A program made the translations under genes and the position numbers. 64,000 nucleotides of DNA from Niallia endozanthoxylica (GTDB lineage: Bacteria; Bacillota; Bacilli; Bacillales; Cytobacillaceae): assembly GCF_008710145.1 (NCBI RefSeq), contig NZ_VYKL01000004.1, forward strand, positions 121,451-185,450, read 5' to 3'. This document shows, piece by piece, positions 17,654 through 26,255 of the stretch (its first letter is position 1; each line of letters starts with the position of its first letter). Under the pieces are notes generated by a model, which saw only the letters and a program-made list of their open reading frames with translations, had not been told where the DNA came from and searched no databases.

Positions 17654-18547
17654 TTATTTTACTGTTGCAGCTTCCTCAATCTTAAGTCCAAAAAAGTCAA
17701 TGACAAGTTTATTAACCAGTTCAGGCTGGTCTGTTTGACATTGATGCCCGCAATTGTCAATGTACTCAAACTCGATGTTTGGCAGTAATTTTTCCAGTTT
17801 ATAAGCCGTTTCAATCGGTGCAACACCATCATTTTTACCCCAAATAAATTTTCCAGGAATCTTTAGTTTTGGTAAAGAATCTTTAATACAGTAGCGGTCC
17901 CATAATTTTGCGTCATTATTCATTTTTTCTAAATAATCATCGAATGCTTTGTTTGCTTCTCGTACTCCTGGTCGATTGGCAGCTTGATGACGTAGTTGAA
18001 TTAATTCTTCTGGAACCTCTGCGCCATTAGAATTTCGAGTCATAAACTTGCGAAGTGATTCCTCTGTGTAATCGTAGCCAATAACCTCTAAAAATGATCT
18101 TAATTTTCTTGCTGGTACTTCCTGCATGGCTTGATAAATCGTGTTACTTCCTATATAAAAGACTTTTTTAACCTTTTCAGGATGATCAATGGCATATTTA
18201 GCTGCTATGTAAGCACCTTGCGAATTACCTACTAAGTACACTTCATCTAAACATAAAGCTTCAATAAAATCGTGTACATGATCTACTAAGCTTTGGTGTC
18301 CATTAACAGGCCATGCATGGGGGCGTGTGTCAGTAAAGCCCATGGATAATTGATCCGGTGCAAATGCTCGATACCCTGCTTCTGCCAAAGCAGGTAACAT
18401 CAAGCGCCAACCGGCAGCACCACAAGCACCTGGGCCTGCCCCATGTAAAAGAATAACTGCTGGACCTTCTGTACCTGCCCATGAATAGTGTGTACGAACT
18501 CCATTTGCTAGAACCCAGCTATTATGAAAGCCTTCGAAAATTGTCAT
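17654..18547 (-). CDS. Alpha/beta hydrolase, probable meta-cleavage product hydrolase
   Basis: 297 aa alpha/beta hydrolase. Nucleophile elbow VGNSQGAY (Ser), acid in GKNDGVAP (Asp) and base in DNCGHQCQ (His) are in the right order; HGAGPGACGAAGW forms the oxyanion loop typical of C-C hydrolases such as HsaD, BphD and MhpC. It would cleave the ring-opened vinylogous diketone to a hydroxypentadienoate and an acid. Hydratase and aldolase for the next steps are not in the window. The start ATG at 18547 follows GGAGG by 8 nt; the longer frame to 18598 has no ribosome site. It is first in the minus-strand operon hydrolase-monooxygenase-dioxygenase. Confidence 0.85.
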   Translation of the reverse strand: MTIFEGFHNSWVLANGVRTHYSWAGTEGPAVILLHGAGPGACGAAGWRLMLPALAEAGYRAFAPDQLSMGFTDTRPHAWPVNGHQSLVDHVHDFIEALCLDEVYLVGNSQGAYIAAKYAIDHPEKVKKVFYIGSNTIYQAMQEVPARKLRSFLEVIGYDYTEESLRKFMTRNSNGAEVPEELIQLRHQAANRPGVREANKAFDDYLEKMNNDAKLWDRYCIKDSLPKLKIPGKFIWGKNDGVAPIETAYKLEKLLPNIEFEYIDNCGHQCQTDQPELVNKLVIDFFGLKIEEAATVK

Positions 18548-18698
18548 GAGTTTTACCTCCGTGGTTTGTTTGTATTTGATTATGATTAAAGTATACATAC
18601 TTGATTTTTGAAATATAATAGTAGTTTTTATTGAATAGTGCCTTAAATTCTTTAAAAATTATTGAAATTCAATATTTTCTGAACTATATTTAAAATAA

Positions 18699-18897
18699 AG
18701 TCTTTGTTTATTAACATGGTTGATTTTTGACTCATCTAAAGCTGTATGGTTAGGAAGTGACAGGAGAAAATTCATTTTCTCCTGTCACTTCCTAACCATA
18801 CAGCTACCTTTCAGCTATGCTGAAAGGCGTGAGAAATGGACATTTCTCACGGGTGAGTCAAAAATCTGGCTTGTCAACATTGTTCGCTAACAAAGCT
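18699..18897. repeat. Structured palindromic repeat, copy 1 (closed stem with three hairpin arms)
   Basis: Core 18722-18866: terminal stem GATTTTTGACTCATC / GGTGAGTCAAAAATC; arm 1 is a perfect 31-bp hairpin (18741-18804); arm 2 is CCTTTCAGC / GCTGAAAGG; arm 3 is GTGAGAAATG / CATTTCTCAC. Weaker outer inverted ends carry CTTTGTT and AACAAAG. It occupies most of the 372-nt gap between the divergent hydrolase and regulator genes; the rest is AT-rich promoter sequence with an ATTGAAATTCAAT palindrome at 18661-18673. See copies at 28720, 34955 and 52169. Confidence 0.85.
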
Positions 18898-18919
18898 AAA
18901 ACAAAAAGGGGAAATGCTT

Positions 18920-20713
18920 GTGAGTGATCTCTTAATTGACTCAATGGGAACAAAGAACATCTTAATGTCAGCCAATGCCTTTCTCACATTAAAAAATAAT
19001 TTAATTAAAAATATCGGTTCGTATAAAACAAAGGGTTTCTTGTTTCGTTTTGGGAAAGAATTCGGTATCGAATCTGCTAAAAATGTTTTCCAAAATGGAA
19101 CGAGGAAAAAGACTGTTGGTAAAATGCATGCAAGACTTGGGCACGTAAAAGATGTTACATTTACAGGGGAAATTGTGAAACATCCAGACGGTACAATTGA
19201 ATGTATCGATACAAGAGGAAAATGGGTAGAGTCGTTTGAAGCTGAGCTGCATGTGAAAAATTATGGCTATGCAACGGAATGTATTTGTCACACCTTATGC
19301 GGATTTGCCAGTGGAGCATTATCGTATGAATTTGGAGAATCGATTATTGCGATTGAAACAAAGTGTGTCGCGAAGGGAGATCCTTGCTGCGAATATGAAA
19401 TTCGTCTTGAACAAGATTGGTTGCCAGAGCAGGAGGAGTTAATTAACTTGTATCAAAACGACAATATTTTGTCGGAATTAGAAATGACGTATGATGCGCT
19501 CTTACACCATAAGCAAATGCTTGAAAAAATATCAACGTTCCATAGTCAACTCACAAAAAAGGTGACAGATAAACATTCGATGGATGAGATTATTCGAACG
19601 GCTTACCAGTTATTGAACATTCCAATTTTGATTGAAGATATCCATGGAAATCAGTTAAGCCAAGTCGGACTAACTGAGGAGCAATTACAATCCATTAGAA
19701 ACAGCCAATCGAACCTAAAATATTTAGGAGATAAACGATCTGCTTCCTATTACGCAGGTACTTCTTATGAAAAATTAGTCTCACCTGTTTTAATTAATAA
19801 TAAAAATTACGCAAGGTGCTCGTTTTTTTACTTTCCGCCACAGGAAATCGACGAGAATGATTATTTATTTTTAGAAAGAATATCGATTGTTATTGCGCTA
19901 TGTATTTTATATGAGGAGGCGCAATTTGAGGAACAGCGGCGTATGAGAAGCACCATATTAGAACGATTGATTCATAATCAAAACATTCATGACATTGAAT
20001 CATATTTTAAATTTTTGCCATTTAAATTCCATTCGCCATTCTCCACAGCTGTCATCCGCATTGATAGAACAAAGCCAAATAACGAGATGATTGACTTACA
20101 TGAACAATTAATCCAACTGTCAACACTTATAAAAAAGTGGGAGCTGCCGAGTATTTTTGCTGTCGTTGGAGAAGAAGTTGCGTTATTGAATTCACAAATC
20201 AACCATAAACAAGCTTTCATAAAAAAATTGAATAAAATCTTTCAGCAAATGGAGAAGCAAAATGATAACTACAAATACACAATAGGTATAAGCAGCACTT
20301 TTACAGATTTTAAACAATTTGATCGAACGTTAAAAGAGGCACGAATGGCCCAACGATTTCCAAATAATAAGCTCACTACAGACTATGAGGATTTAGGTTT
20401 ATTAGGTGACATCGCAACAAATATGAGCATAGAGCAGCTGCATGAAATGGCTAAAAAAACATTAAAAGATTTGTATCATTTTGATGACCCAAGAAAAAAG
20501 GAGTTGCTGCATACGCTTTATGTGTATTTATTAAACGGACAGCGTTTAAAAGAAACAATGGAAGAGTTGGCATTATCAATCGGTGGAATTCAATATCGAA
20601 TTAAGCAAATTGAGGAACTGCTTCAAGTTACGGTTAAAAATGCTCCAACAGCAGCCTATATTTTATTAGTTATCCAAGCACTTATTTTGTCAGGAGAATT
20701 ACAATTTGATTAA
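18920..20713 (+). CDS. V4R/XylR-N sensor with PucR-type HTH, likely aromatic-responsive regulator
   Basis: 597 aa cytoplasmic regulator. Residues about 1-110 resemble the XylR/DmpR N-terminal activator domain and about 110-175 the V4R ligand domain (CHTLCGFASGALSYEFGE, then AIETKCVAKGDPCCEYEI). In XylR/DmpR this part binds aromatic effectors. The sigma-54 AAA+ module is absent; instead about 200-530 is PucR-like and the end (KETMEELALSIGGIQYRIKQ) is a PucR C-terminal HTH. Hence an inferred sigma-A activator or repressor of the adjoining catabolic genes. GTG 18920 is favoured (8 nt from AAGGGG) over ATG 18914. Divergent from the meta-cleavage operon and convergent with the MFS gene. Confidence 0.8.
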   Translation: MSDLLIDSMGTKNILMSANAFLTLKNNLIKNIGSYKTKGFLFRFGKEFGIESAKNVFQNGTRKKTVGKMHARLGHVKDVTFTGEIVKHPDGTIECIDTRGKWVESFEAELHVKNYGYATECICHTLCGFASGALSYEFGESIIAIETKCVAKGDPCCEYEIRLEQDWLPEQEELINLYQNDNILSELEMTYDALLHHKQMLEKISTFHSQLTKKVTDKHSMDEIIRTAYQLLNIPILIEDIHGNQLSQVGLTEEQLQSIRNSQSNLKYLGDKRSASYYAGTSYEKLVSPVLINNKNYARCSFFYFPPQEIDENDYLFLERISIVIALCILYEEAQFEEQRRMRSTILERLIHNQNIHDIESYFKFLPFKFHSPFSTAVIRIDRTKPNNEMIDLHEQLIQLSTLIKKWELPSIFAVVGEEVALLNSQINHKQAFIKKLNKIFQQMEKQNDNYKYTIGISSTFTDFKQFDRTLKEARMAQRFPNNKLTTDYEDLGLLGDIATNMSIEQLHEMAKKTLKDLYHFDDPRKKELLHTLYVYLLNGQRLKETMEELALSIGGIQYRIKQIEELLQVTVKNAPTAAYILLVIQALILSGELQFD

Positions 20714-20723
20714 GGCAAATAAT

Positions 20724-20770
20724 AAAAAACTCATCAAAAATGGATAGTACCAACTTCGATGAGTTTTTTA
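20724..20770. terminator. Bidirectional terminator between regulator and MFS gene
   Basis: AAAAAACTCATC pairs with GATGAGTTTTTT around a 22-nt loop; A and T tails on both sides serve both converging genes. Confidence 0.75.
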
Positions 20771-20788
20771 TTTAAGCGGTTATATGAA

Positions 20789-22063
20789 TTATTCCGCTGC
20801 TTCAACAAGCACAGGTGTAACCGCTTTCTCATTTTTCGTAAAGGCAGTTTTGCGTTTACGTGTCAATAATATGATGACAGCACTGAAGATATATAACGCT
20901 ACAACGATTAATACGCCTGAGTTAAAACCAGAGCGAATATCATCTCCTGCTAATGTGATTAAATAGCCTGTAATATATGGCCCGATAATCCCTGCCATAC
21001 TCGTAATCGATAATGAAATTCCTGAAATGCTGCCGATTAAGTTTTTCGGTACAATGAGCGTTTTAATTGTCGTACCAAGCGGCAAGAGACACGTATTCAT
21101 AATGAGACCAATGGCAAGGAAAATAACTGATAAAATAAGGTTTTCAACGACCGTTGTTACACCGTACGCAACAGCTCCTGTAATTAATACCGTTGTTAAC
21201 ACTTTATCGTATGACTTAATAAGGCTTTTATTTTGGCGGAATAAAATGTCTGTATATTTCCCGATGAAGATAGCAAAAATGGTCCCTGCAATCCCCATGC
21301 CGGCAAATACGATGCTCATAACGTGCGCATCGAGTCCAACAATTTTCGTTAAATAAGTTGGCGCCCAGGTAAGAACCCACGTGTTAACCCACATGGATAC
21401 AAACCCTGTAACCATTACGGAAAGGACATAAGGGTTCAACATAATTTTAATAATATCTTTGAATTGAGCTTCCTGTGTAGAGGGGAGTGTTGCAATTTGT
21501 TCTTGAATCGGTTCCTTTGGCTGGCTTTTGAAGAAGCAAAATATGACTGCCCAAATGAGACTAGCTAGACCTAATACAGCAAATGTATGCTGCCAACCAA
21601 CTGAGCCAATTAAAAATACTAGAATTGGAGCAGCTAAATATGTACCGAAGGTTGTCCCAGATGTCATAATTGCGTAGGCAGATCCACGGGTTTCATTTGA
21701 AAACCATTTTGCAATATGCGCGACACATAATCCGTATGTACCGCCTTCAAAGAAACCTAAAACAATACGAATGATGATTAGTCCAGTGAGGTTTTCAACA
21801 AAATAGGCACTTAATAAAGAAACGGTCCAGCCTGATGCAATAATGATTAATAAATTTTTTGTATTAAAGCGATACGTTAACGTGCCTAGTATAATACTGC
21901 CTATTGAGTAAGCGGCGAAGAAACTGCTGCCTACTAAACCAAATTGATCATAATTCAAATTCAATTGACCCATAATCGGTTCTGCTGCTAAGCCAAGAAC
22001 GGATTTATCTGCGTAATTCAAAACAGATAATGCGAAAATCATCATCAATATTACCCAACGCAT
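20789..22063 (-). CDS. MFS transporter (anion:cation symporter-like)
   Basis: 424 aa with about 12 membrane segments in two six-helix halves and a central cytoplasmic loop rich in Q, K and E near 190-215. NYADKSVLGLAAEPI near residue 17 is typical of the ACS branch, which imports organic anions such as aromatic acids, hexuronates or tartrate. Position next to the aromatic regulator suggests uptake of the aromatic or acid substrate of the island. SD GAGGAG is 9 nt before the ATG. Substrate not determinable. Confidence 0.85.
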   Translation of the reverse strand: MRWVILMMIFALSVLNYADKSVLGLAAEPIMGQLNLNYDQFGLVGSSFFAAYSIGSIILGTLTYRFNTKNLLIIIASGWTVSLLSAYFVENLTGLIIIRIVLGFFEGGTYGLCVAHIAKWFSNETRGSAYAIMTSGTTFGTYLAAPILVFLIGSVGWQHTFAVLGLASLIWAVIFCFFKSQPKEPIQEQIATLPSTQEAQFKDIIKIMLNPYVLSVMVTGFVSMWVNTWVLTWAPTYLTKIVGLDAHVMSIVFAGMGIAGTIFAIFIGKYTDILFRQNKSLIKSYDKVLTTVLITGAVAYGVTTVVENLILSVIFLAIGLIMNTCLLPLGTTIKTLIVPKNLIGSISGISLSITSMAGIIGPYITGYLITLAGDDIRSGFNSGVLIVVALYIFSAVIILLTRKRKTAFTKNEKAVTPVLVEAAE

Positions 22064-22477
22064 TCTGACAACTCCTCATAAAGATATTCTGAGCTCCCAA
22101 TCTAAAAAATATTTGTAGCACATAGAAGTTATTTGAATCTGTTCACCTCCTATTTATTTACACGTGCAAGAAGATTTCGATTACTTATGTCATTAGTTGT
22201 ATTACAACAATCGCACATGGTATGAGATTGACTTTTCAGAAAATTCCGATGGATATATTCTATTTGATTATAACTATTTTTACAATAAAAAATTATTTTA
22301 TAATCCAAAATTTATTTTTGGGAAATAGTTATGAATCTGAAATTGTTGAAGTCCCAAGTGTGAAATATCATTGATTTTTATTGTTTTTACCTAGAATTTC
22401 AATAAAAAATATGATTATAATATTGATTTGATTATTTTATGATGGTAACAACCACTAAGAAAATGGAGGAATCGCAA
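22064..22477. other. Intergenic region between MFS gene and RibF-like gene
   Basis: About 414 nt, strongly AT-rich, divergent promoter region. It holds the ribosome site of the RibF-like gene (GGAGG before 22478). Runs such as TATGATTATAAT near 22411-22422 could be a -10 region, but no full promoter, operator or hairpin was recognised with confidence. Confidence 0.4.
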
Positions 22478-23254
22478 ATGAAAGTGATCTATGTGAATGA
22501 AGCCAATTTAGGCGATGTACAGGCAGAAGCACTAGATGTTGCCATGGCTCTTGGATACTTTGATGGTGTACATCTAGGGCATCAAGAAGTCGTGAAGGCC
22601 GCAAAGCAGCAAGCTTTGAAACAGCAGCTTTCATTAGCGGTTCTTTCCTTTTTTCCACATCCAAAAAGTGTTTTAATTCCAGGGTTTGAAGTCGCTTACT
22701 TAGAGCCGATTGAGCAAAAAATAGAAAAGCTTGAGCGATTAGGTGTCGATATTTTTTATGTCGTTGAATTTACAAAGGAATTAGCAAAAATTGAAGCGGC
22801 CGATTTCATGCAGCAATATGTTATTGGTTTGGGTGCAAAGGAAATCATTTGCGGTTTTGACTATACATACGGAGCAAAAGCGAGCGGTAAGGCAAAAGCG
22901 ATTCAACAACATGTGCCGATGAGTATTGGTGTGACGGTAGTTGAGGAGTTAAAGTGGCAAGGACAAAAAATTAGCTCAACACTTATTCGAAAGTACTTGC
23001 GTGAATGCCGATTACAAGAAATTCGAAGTTTGCTAGGAGACTACTATAAAACAAAGTACTGCTGTAAAAATGGCATTTTACCCAATTACTCACTTCCGAA
23101 TATCGGTAAATACAAAATTTTAATTGAAAAAGACGGTGCTATTTCAGAGGCAATCGCGAGGGTGAAGTCCAAAAAGAAAATTCTATTGGAATATGATAAC
23201 TCGGCTTTCGACAGTGTCTTGACCATTAAGTGGCTAGAGAAAATTGGATCGTAA
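22478..23254 (+). CDS. RibF-like FMN adenylyltransferase (FAD synthetase) lacking a normal riboflavin kinase domain
   Basis: 258 aa; full RibF is about 310-320 aa. The FAD-synthetase half is intact: GYFDGVHLGHQEVV near residue 28, SFFPHPKSVL, ICGFDYTYGAKASG and SSTLIRKYL. The C-terminal part (about 190-258) is short, and the kinase signature around a PTAN motif is not seen. It would therefore make FAD from FMN only. ATG 22478 follows GGAGG by 8 nt. Next to FAD-using catabolic enzymes (monooxygenases, acyl-CoA dehydrogenase), it may boost FAD supply when the island is expressed; that is inference. A housekeeping RibF is expected elsewhere. Confidence 0.8.
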   Translation: MKVIYVNEANLGDVQAEALDVAMALGYFDGVHLGHQEVVKAAKQQALKQQLSLAVLSFFPHPKSVLIPGFEVAYLEPIEQKIEKLERLGVDIFYVVEFTKELAKIEAADFMQQYVIGLGAKEIICGFDYTYGAKASGKAKAIQQHVPMSIGVTVVEELKWQGQKISSTLIRKYLRECRLQEIRSLLGDYYKTKYCCKNGILPNYSLPNIGKYKILIEKDGAISEAIARVKSKKKILLEYDNSAFDSVLTIKWLEKIGS

Positions 23255-23330
23255 AGAGAGCCTATTTTAAGTCCTCACGATTTTTACATCCAACTAGATA
23301 GATTTATTTGGTAGAAAAAATAGTATGTTT

Positions 23331-23367
23331 TAAAACCTTGATTGGCGTATGCCTTTCAAGGTTTTTA
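23331..23367. terminator. Terminator between RibF-like gene and hmoB
   Basis: AAAACCTTGA pairs with TCAAGGTTTT, followed by T-rich sequence on the plus side and TTTTAAAAC on the minus side; converging genes. Confidence 0.7.
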
Positions 23368-23419
23368 TGATTTTATGCCATGGACTTGGTTTAATCTTTG
23401 TTTCCAACAAAGTTTATTT

Positions 23420-23935
23420 TTAGGCTTTATCATTATTTACGATTGTATATCTTGTAATAAAAGAGGGCCGTGGAAAAACTTTAGGTAGTTTCTGATTTCC
23501 TTTTCCTGTATTTGTTTTTGAATATGCTTCTTCAAATGATTTAGCAGGCTTCCAATTTTTATAGGAGGTTTCATGCTCCCAAACAGTCAAGATAAGATAC
23601 GTATCAGAAGCTAACGGACGCAGTACACGGATAGCTGTTAAGTTAGGTTCTTTCTGCATTAATACGGCTTGATTTTTGAAATGGTATTCGAATAGAGGCC
23701 GTCCTTCATCCGTAACGGGTATATAATGAAAGGCTGCAAAACCCTTTTTAGGGAATTTTCCAAAGCCAGTGATTACTTCATACTTTCTCGGCTCTTTAAA
23801 AAAGGTATCCTCTTCTGACTGATGGATAAGAATAAATTGGTCCTCATTTTGCATCAATATCAACTCTTTGTTTTGATGCTCCTCCATCATTTTTGTTAAA
23901 AATGACTGAGTACCGCTTGTAATATAAAGCTTCAT
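23420..23935 (-). CDS. hmoB: Haem-degrading monooxygenase HmoB (YhgC)
   Basis: 171 aa. N-terminal extension (about 1-60) followed by an antibiotic-biosynthesis-monooxygenase (ABM) ferredoxin-like domain with FHYIPVTDEGRPLFEYHFKN split over strands and ILTVWEHETSYKNW, the pattern of B. subtilis HmoB, which opens haem and releases iron. It lies divergent from hemE, as B. subtilis yhgC lies close to hemEHY. The ATG at 23935 is 6 nt after GGGGTG; the GTG at 23944 is part of that site. Function in haem turnover is inferred from the family. Confidence 0.82.
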   Translation of the reverse strand: MKLYITSGTQSFLTKMMEEHQNKELILMQNEDQFILIHQSEEDTFFKEPRKYEVITGFGKFPKKGFAAFHYIPVTDEGRPLFEYHFKNQAVLMQKEPNLTAIRVLRPLASDTYLILTVWEHETSYKNWKPAKSFEEAYSKTNTGKGNQKLPKVFPRPSFITRYTIVNNDKA

Positions 23936-24220
23936 CCTGTTCACCCCAAGAGATTATTATGTATTATTATATCGATAAAGATAGGGAAAGTTCTAATCTC
24001 AACTTCTTCACAGTGGCCCTTTTCAGTATCCCGTTTAGCAGGCGAAATACTCCCATAAAGAAAAACGTCAATTTTTTGACAATAAGTAAGGTAAACTATA
24101 CAACAATAGGTGAAAAAGGTATGATTGGAATTGTCATATTCATGTGCTTGTATCATTCGTAATTATTCATTTAATATATTACACTAATTAATAGATGTGT
24201 CTTGAAAGGGGATATTAGTG

Positions 24221-25267
24221 ATGGAGAAAAGAATAAATGAAACGTTTTTAAAAGCGGCGCGAGGAGAGAAAACTGACTTTGTACCCGTTTGGTATATGAG
24301 ACAGGCAGGACGTTCCCAGCCGGAATATAGAGAAATTAAACAAAAATATTCATTATTTGAAATCACTCACCAGCCTGAGCTTTGTGCCTATGTGACAAGA
24401 TTGCCTGTAGAGCAATACGGGGTTGATGCTGCTATTCTTTATAAAGATATTATGACACCGCTACCAGCCATTGGTGTGGATGTTGAAATCAAATCAGGAA
24501 TCGGCCCGGTTATTTCGAATCCAATTACATCTTTAGCTGATGTGGAGAAATTAGGTGAGATACATCCTGAAGAGGATGTACCATATGTGCTCGATACAAT
24601 CAAAATCCTTACACAGGAACAATTGTCTGTTCCGTTAATTGGGTTCTCAGGAGCGCCATTTACTCTTGCCAGTTACATGATTGAAGGCGGTCCTTCAAAA
24701 AATTACACAAAAACAAAATCCTTTATGTATGCAGAGCCCAAAGCCTGGTTTGCCTTGATGGATAAGCTGGGAGACATGACTATTACATATGTGAAATCGC
24801 AGATTAAAGCAGGGGTAAAGGCTGTGCAAATATTTGATTCATGGGTTGGAGCCTTAAATGTCGAAGATTATCGTTATTATATTAAGCCGGTCATGAATCG
24901 CATTTTCTCCGCTTTAAGTGAAGAAAATGTTCCGCTTATTATGTTTGGAGTCGGTGCAAGTCATTTGGCTCTCGAATGGAATGAACTTCCGCTGAACGTA
25001 GTAGGCTTGGATTGGCGTCTTCCGATACGGGAAGCTAGAGAGCTTGGGGTAAACAAGCCGATTCAAGGAAATTTAGATCCGGCAGTGTTAATGGCTCCGT
25101 GGTCGGTAATTGAAGAGAAGGCAAAAGCAATTCTTGACCAGGGAATGGAAAAGCCGGGTTATATTTTTAACCTTGGACATGGGGTATTTCCACAAGTAAA
25201 CCCTGAAACGTTGAAAAAGTTGACAGCCTTCATTCATGAGTACTCAACAGAAAAATTGTCTAAATAG
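24221..25267 (+). CDS. hemE: Uroporphyrinogen decarboxylase
   Basis: Decarboxylates uroporphyrinogen III to coproporphyrinogen III. 348 aa, normal length. Seen: [15 protein letters not shown] near residues 24-38 (family RQAGRYLPEYR), [16 protein letters not shown] with the catalytic Asp region, [18 protein letters not shown] and [14 protein letters not shown]. The adjoining GTG at 24218 could also serve. Upstream, TTGACA at 24076 and TATACA at 24097 (15-nt spacer) are a possible but suboptimal sigma-A promoter. It is first in the hemE-hemH-hemY operon. Confidence 0.95.
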   Translation: MEKRINETFLKAARGEKTDFVPVWYMRQAGRSQPEYREIKQKYSLFEITHQPELCAYVTRLPVEQYGVDAAILYKDIMTPLPAIGVDVEIKSGIGPVISNPITSLADVEKLGEIHPEEDVPYVLDTIKILTQEQLSVPLIGFSGAPFTLASYMIEGGPSKNYTKTKSFMYAEPKAWFALMDKLGDMTITYVKSQIKAGVKAVQIFDSWVGALNVEDYRYYIKPVMNRIFSALSEENVPLIMFGVGASHLALEWNELPLNVVGLDWRLPIREARELGVNKPIQGNLDPAVLMAPWSVIEEKAKAILDQGMEKPGYIFNLGHGVFPQVNPETLKKLTAFIHEYSTEKLSK

Positions 25268-25293
25268 AAGGCATTGAAGGGATGGGTTACGTA

Positions 25294-26229
25294 ATGAAAA
25301 GAAAAATGGGCCTGCTTGTGATGGCCTATGGAACACCATACAAAGAATCAGACATCGAGCGTTATTATACGCATATTAGAAGAGGTAGAAAGCCATCTCC
25401 AGAGATGCTAGAAGATCTCAGGCGCCGTTATGAAGCCATTGGAGGCCTTTCCCCATTAGCTAAAATAACACAGGAACAGGCAAAAAGGCTTGAAGAACAT
25501 TTAAACAATAGTCAGGATACGATTGAGTTCCATGTGTATCTTGGATTAAAGCATATTGAACCGTTTATAGAAGATGCGGTACACCAAATGCATGAGGATG
25601 GGATAGAGGAAGCTGTTACACTTGTGCTTGCTCCTCATTATTCAAGCTTCAGCATTCAATCGTATAACGGGAGAGCTGAAGAGGAAGCGGCAAAGATAGG
25701 TGGTCCGAAAATAGCCAGTATTAACAGTTGGTATGACGAACCTAAATTTATCCAATATTGGGCTAATAAAGTGAAGGAAACCTTGCAGCAGATGCCTAGT
25801 GAAGACAGAGAACATGCTGTCTTAATTATGTCTGCACACAGCTTGCCGGAAAAGATTAAGCAATACGGTGACCCTTATCCCGAACAGCTGCAAGAAAGTG
25901 CGGACTTAATAGCAAAGTGTGCTGGTGTAACCCATTATGAAATTGGCTGGCAAAGCGCTGGGAATACACCGGATCCGTGGCTAGGGCCGGATGTTCAGGA
26001 TTTAATAAAGGAATTATATGAGCAAAAGGGATACAAGGCATTTATATTTGTTCCGGTCGGGTTTGTATCAGACCATTTAGAAGTCTTATATGATAATGAC
26101 TATGAATGTAAAGTGGTATGTGACTCTCTTGGTGCGGCTTATTATCGTCCTGACATGCCGAATGTTCAGCCGGAGTTTATAGATGCCCTTGCAACGGTTG
26201 TGTTGAAGCGAGTAGCGGTTATTCAATGA
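25294..26229 (+). CDS. hemH: Coproporphyrin III ferrochelatase
   Basis: Inserts Fe(II) into coproporphyrin III in the Gram-positive haem route (also called CpfC). 311 aa, like the B. subtilis enzyme. [20 protein letters not shown] at the start, SAHSLPEK with the metal-binding His, and a Glu in the [12 protein letters not shown] region are present. ATG 25294 is chosen from family N-termini; ATG 25282 has no usable ribosome-site spacing. Second gene of the operon, 26 nt after hemE. Confidence 0.95.
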   Translation: MKRKMGLLVMAYGTPYKESDIERYYTHIRRGRKPSPEMLEDLRRRYEAIGGLSPLAKITQEQAKRLEEHLNNSQDTIEFHVYLGLKHIEPFIEDAVHQMHEDGIEEAVTLVLAPHYSSFSIQSYNGRAEEEAAKIGGPKIASINSWYDEPKFIQYWANKVKETLQQMPSEDREHAVLIMSAHSLPEKIKQYGDPYPEQLQESADLIAKCAGVTHYEIGWQSAGNTPDPWLGPDVQDLIKELYEQKGYKAFIFVPVGFVSDHLEVLYDNDYECKVVCDSLGAAYYRPDMPNVQPEFIDALATVVLKRVAVIQ

Positions 26230-26255
26230 TTTTAACTAAAAGAAGGCGATGAAGG

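Noticed and set aside
18661..18673. ATTGAAATTCAAT as operator for the catabolic regulator
   Set aside because: A neat palindrome, but no second clear copy was found at the MFS or RibF-like promoters; too little evidence to call.
23959..24162. Possible 67-aa gene upstream of hemE
   Set aside because: No ribosome site, no recognisable family, and it lies over the divergent hmoB/hemE promoter region.
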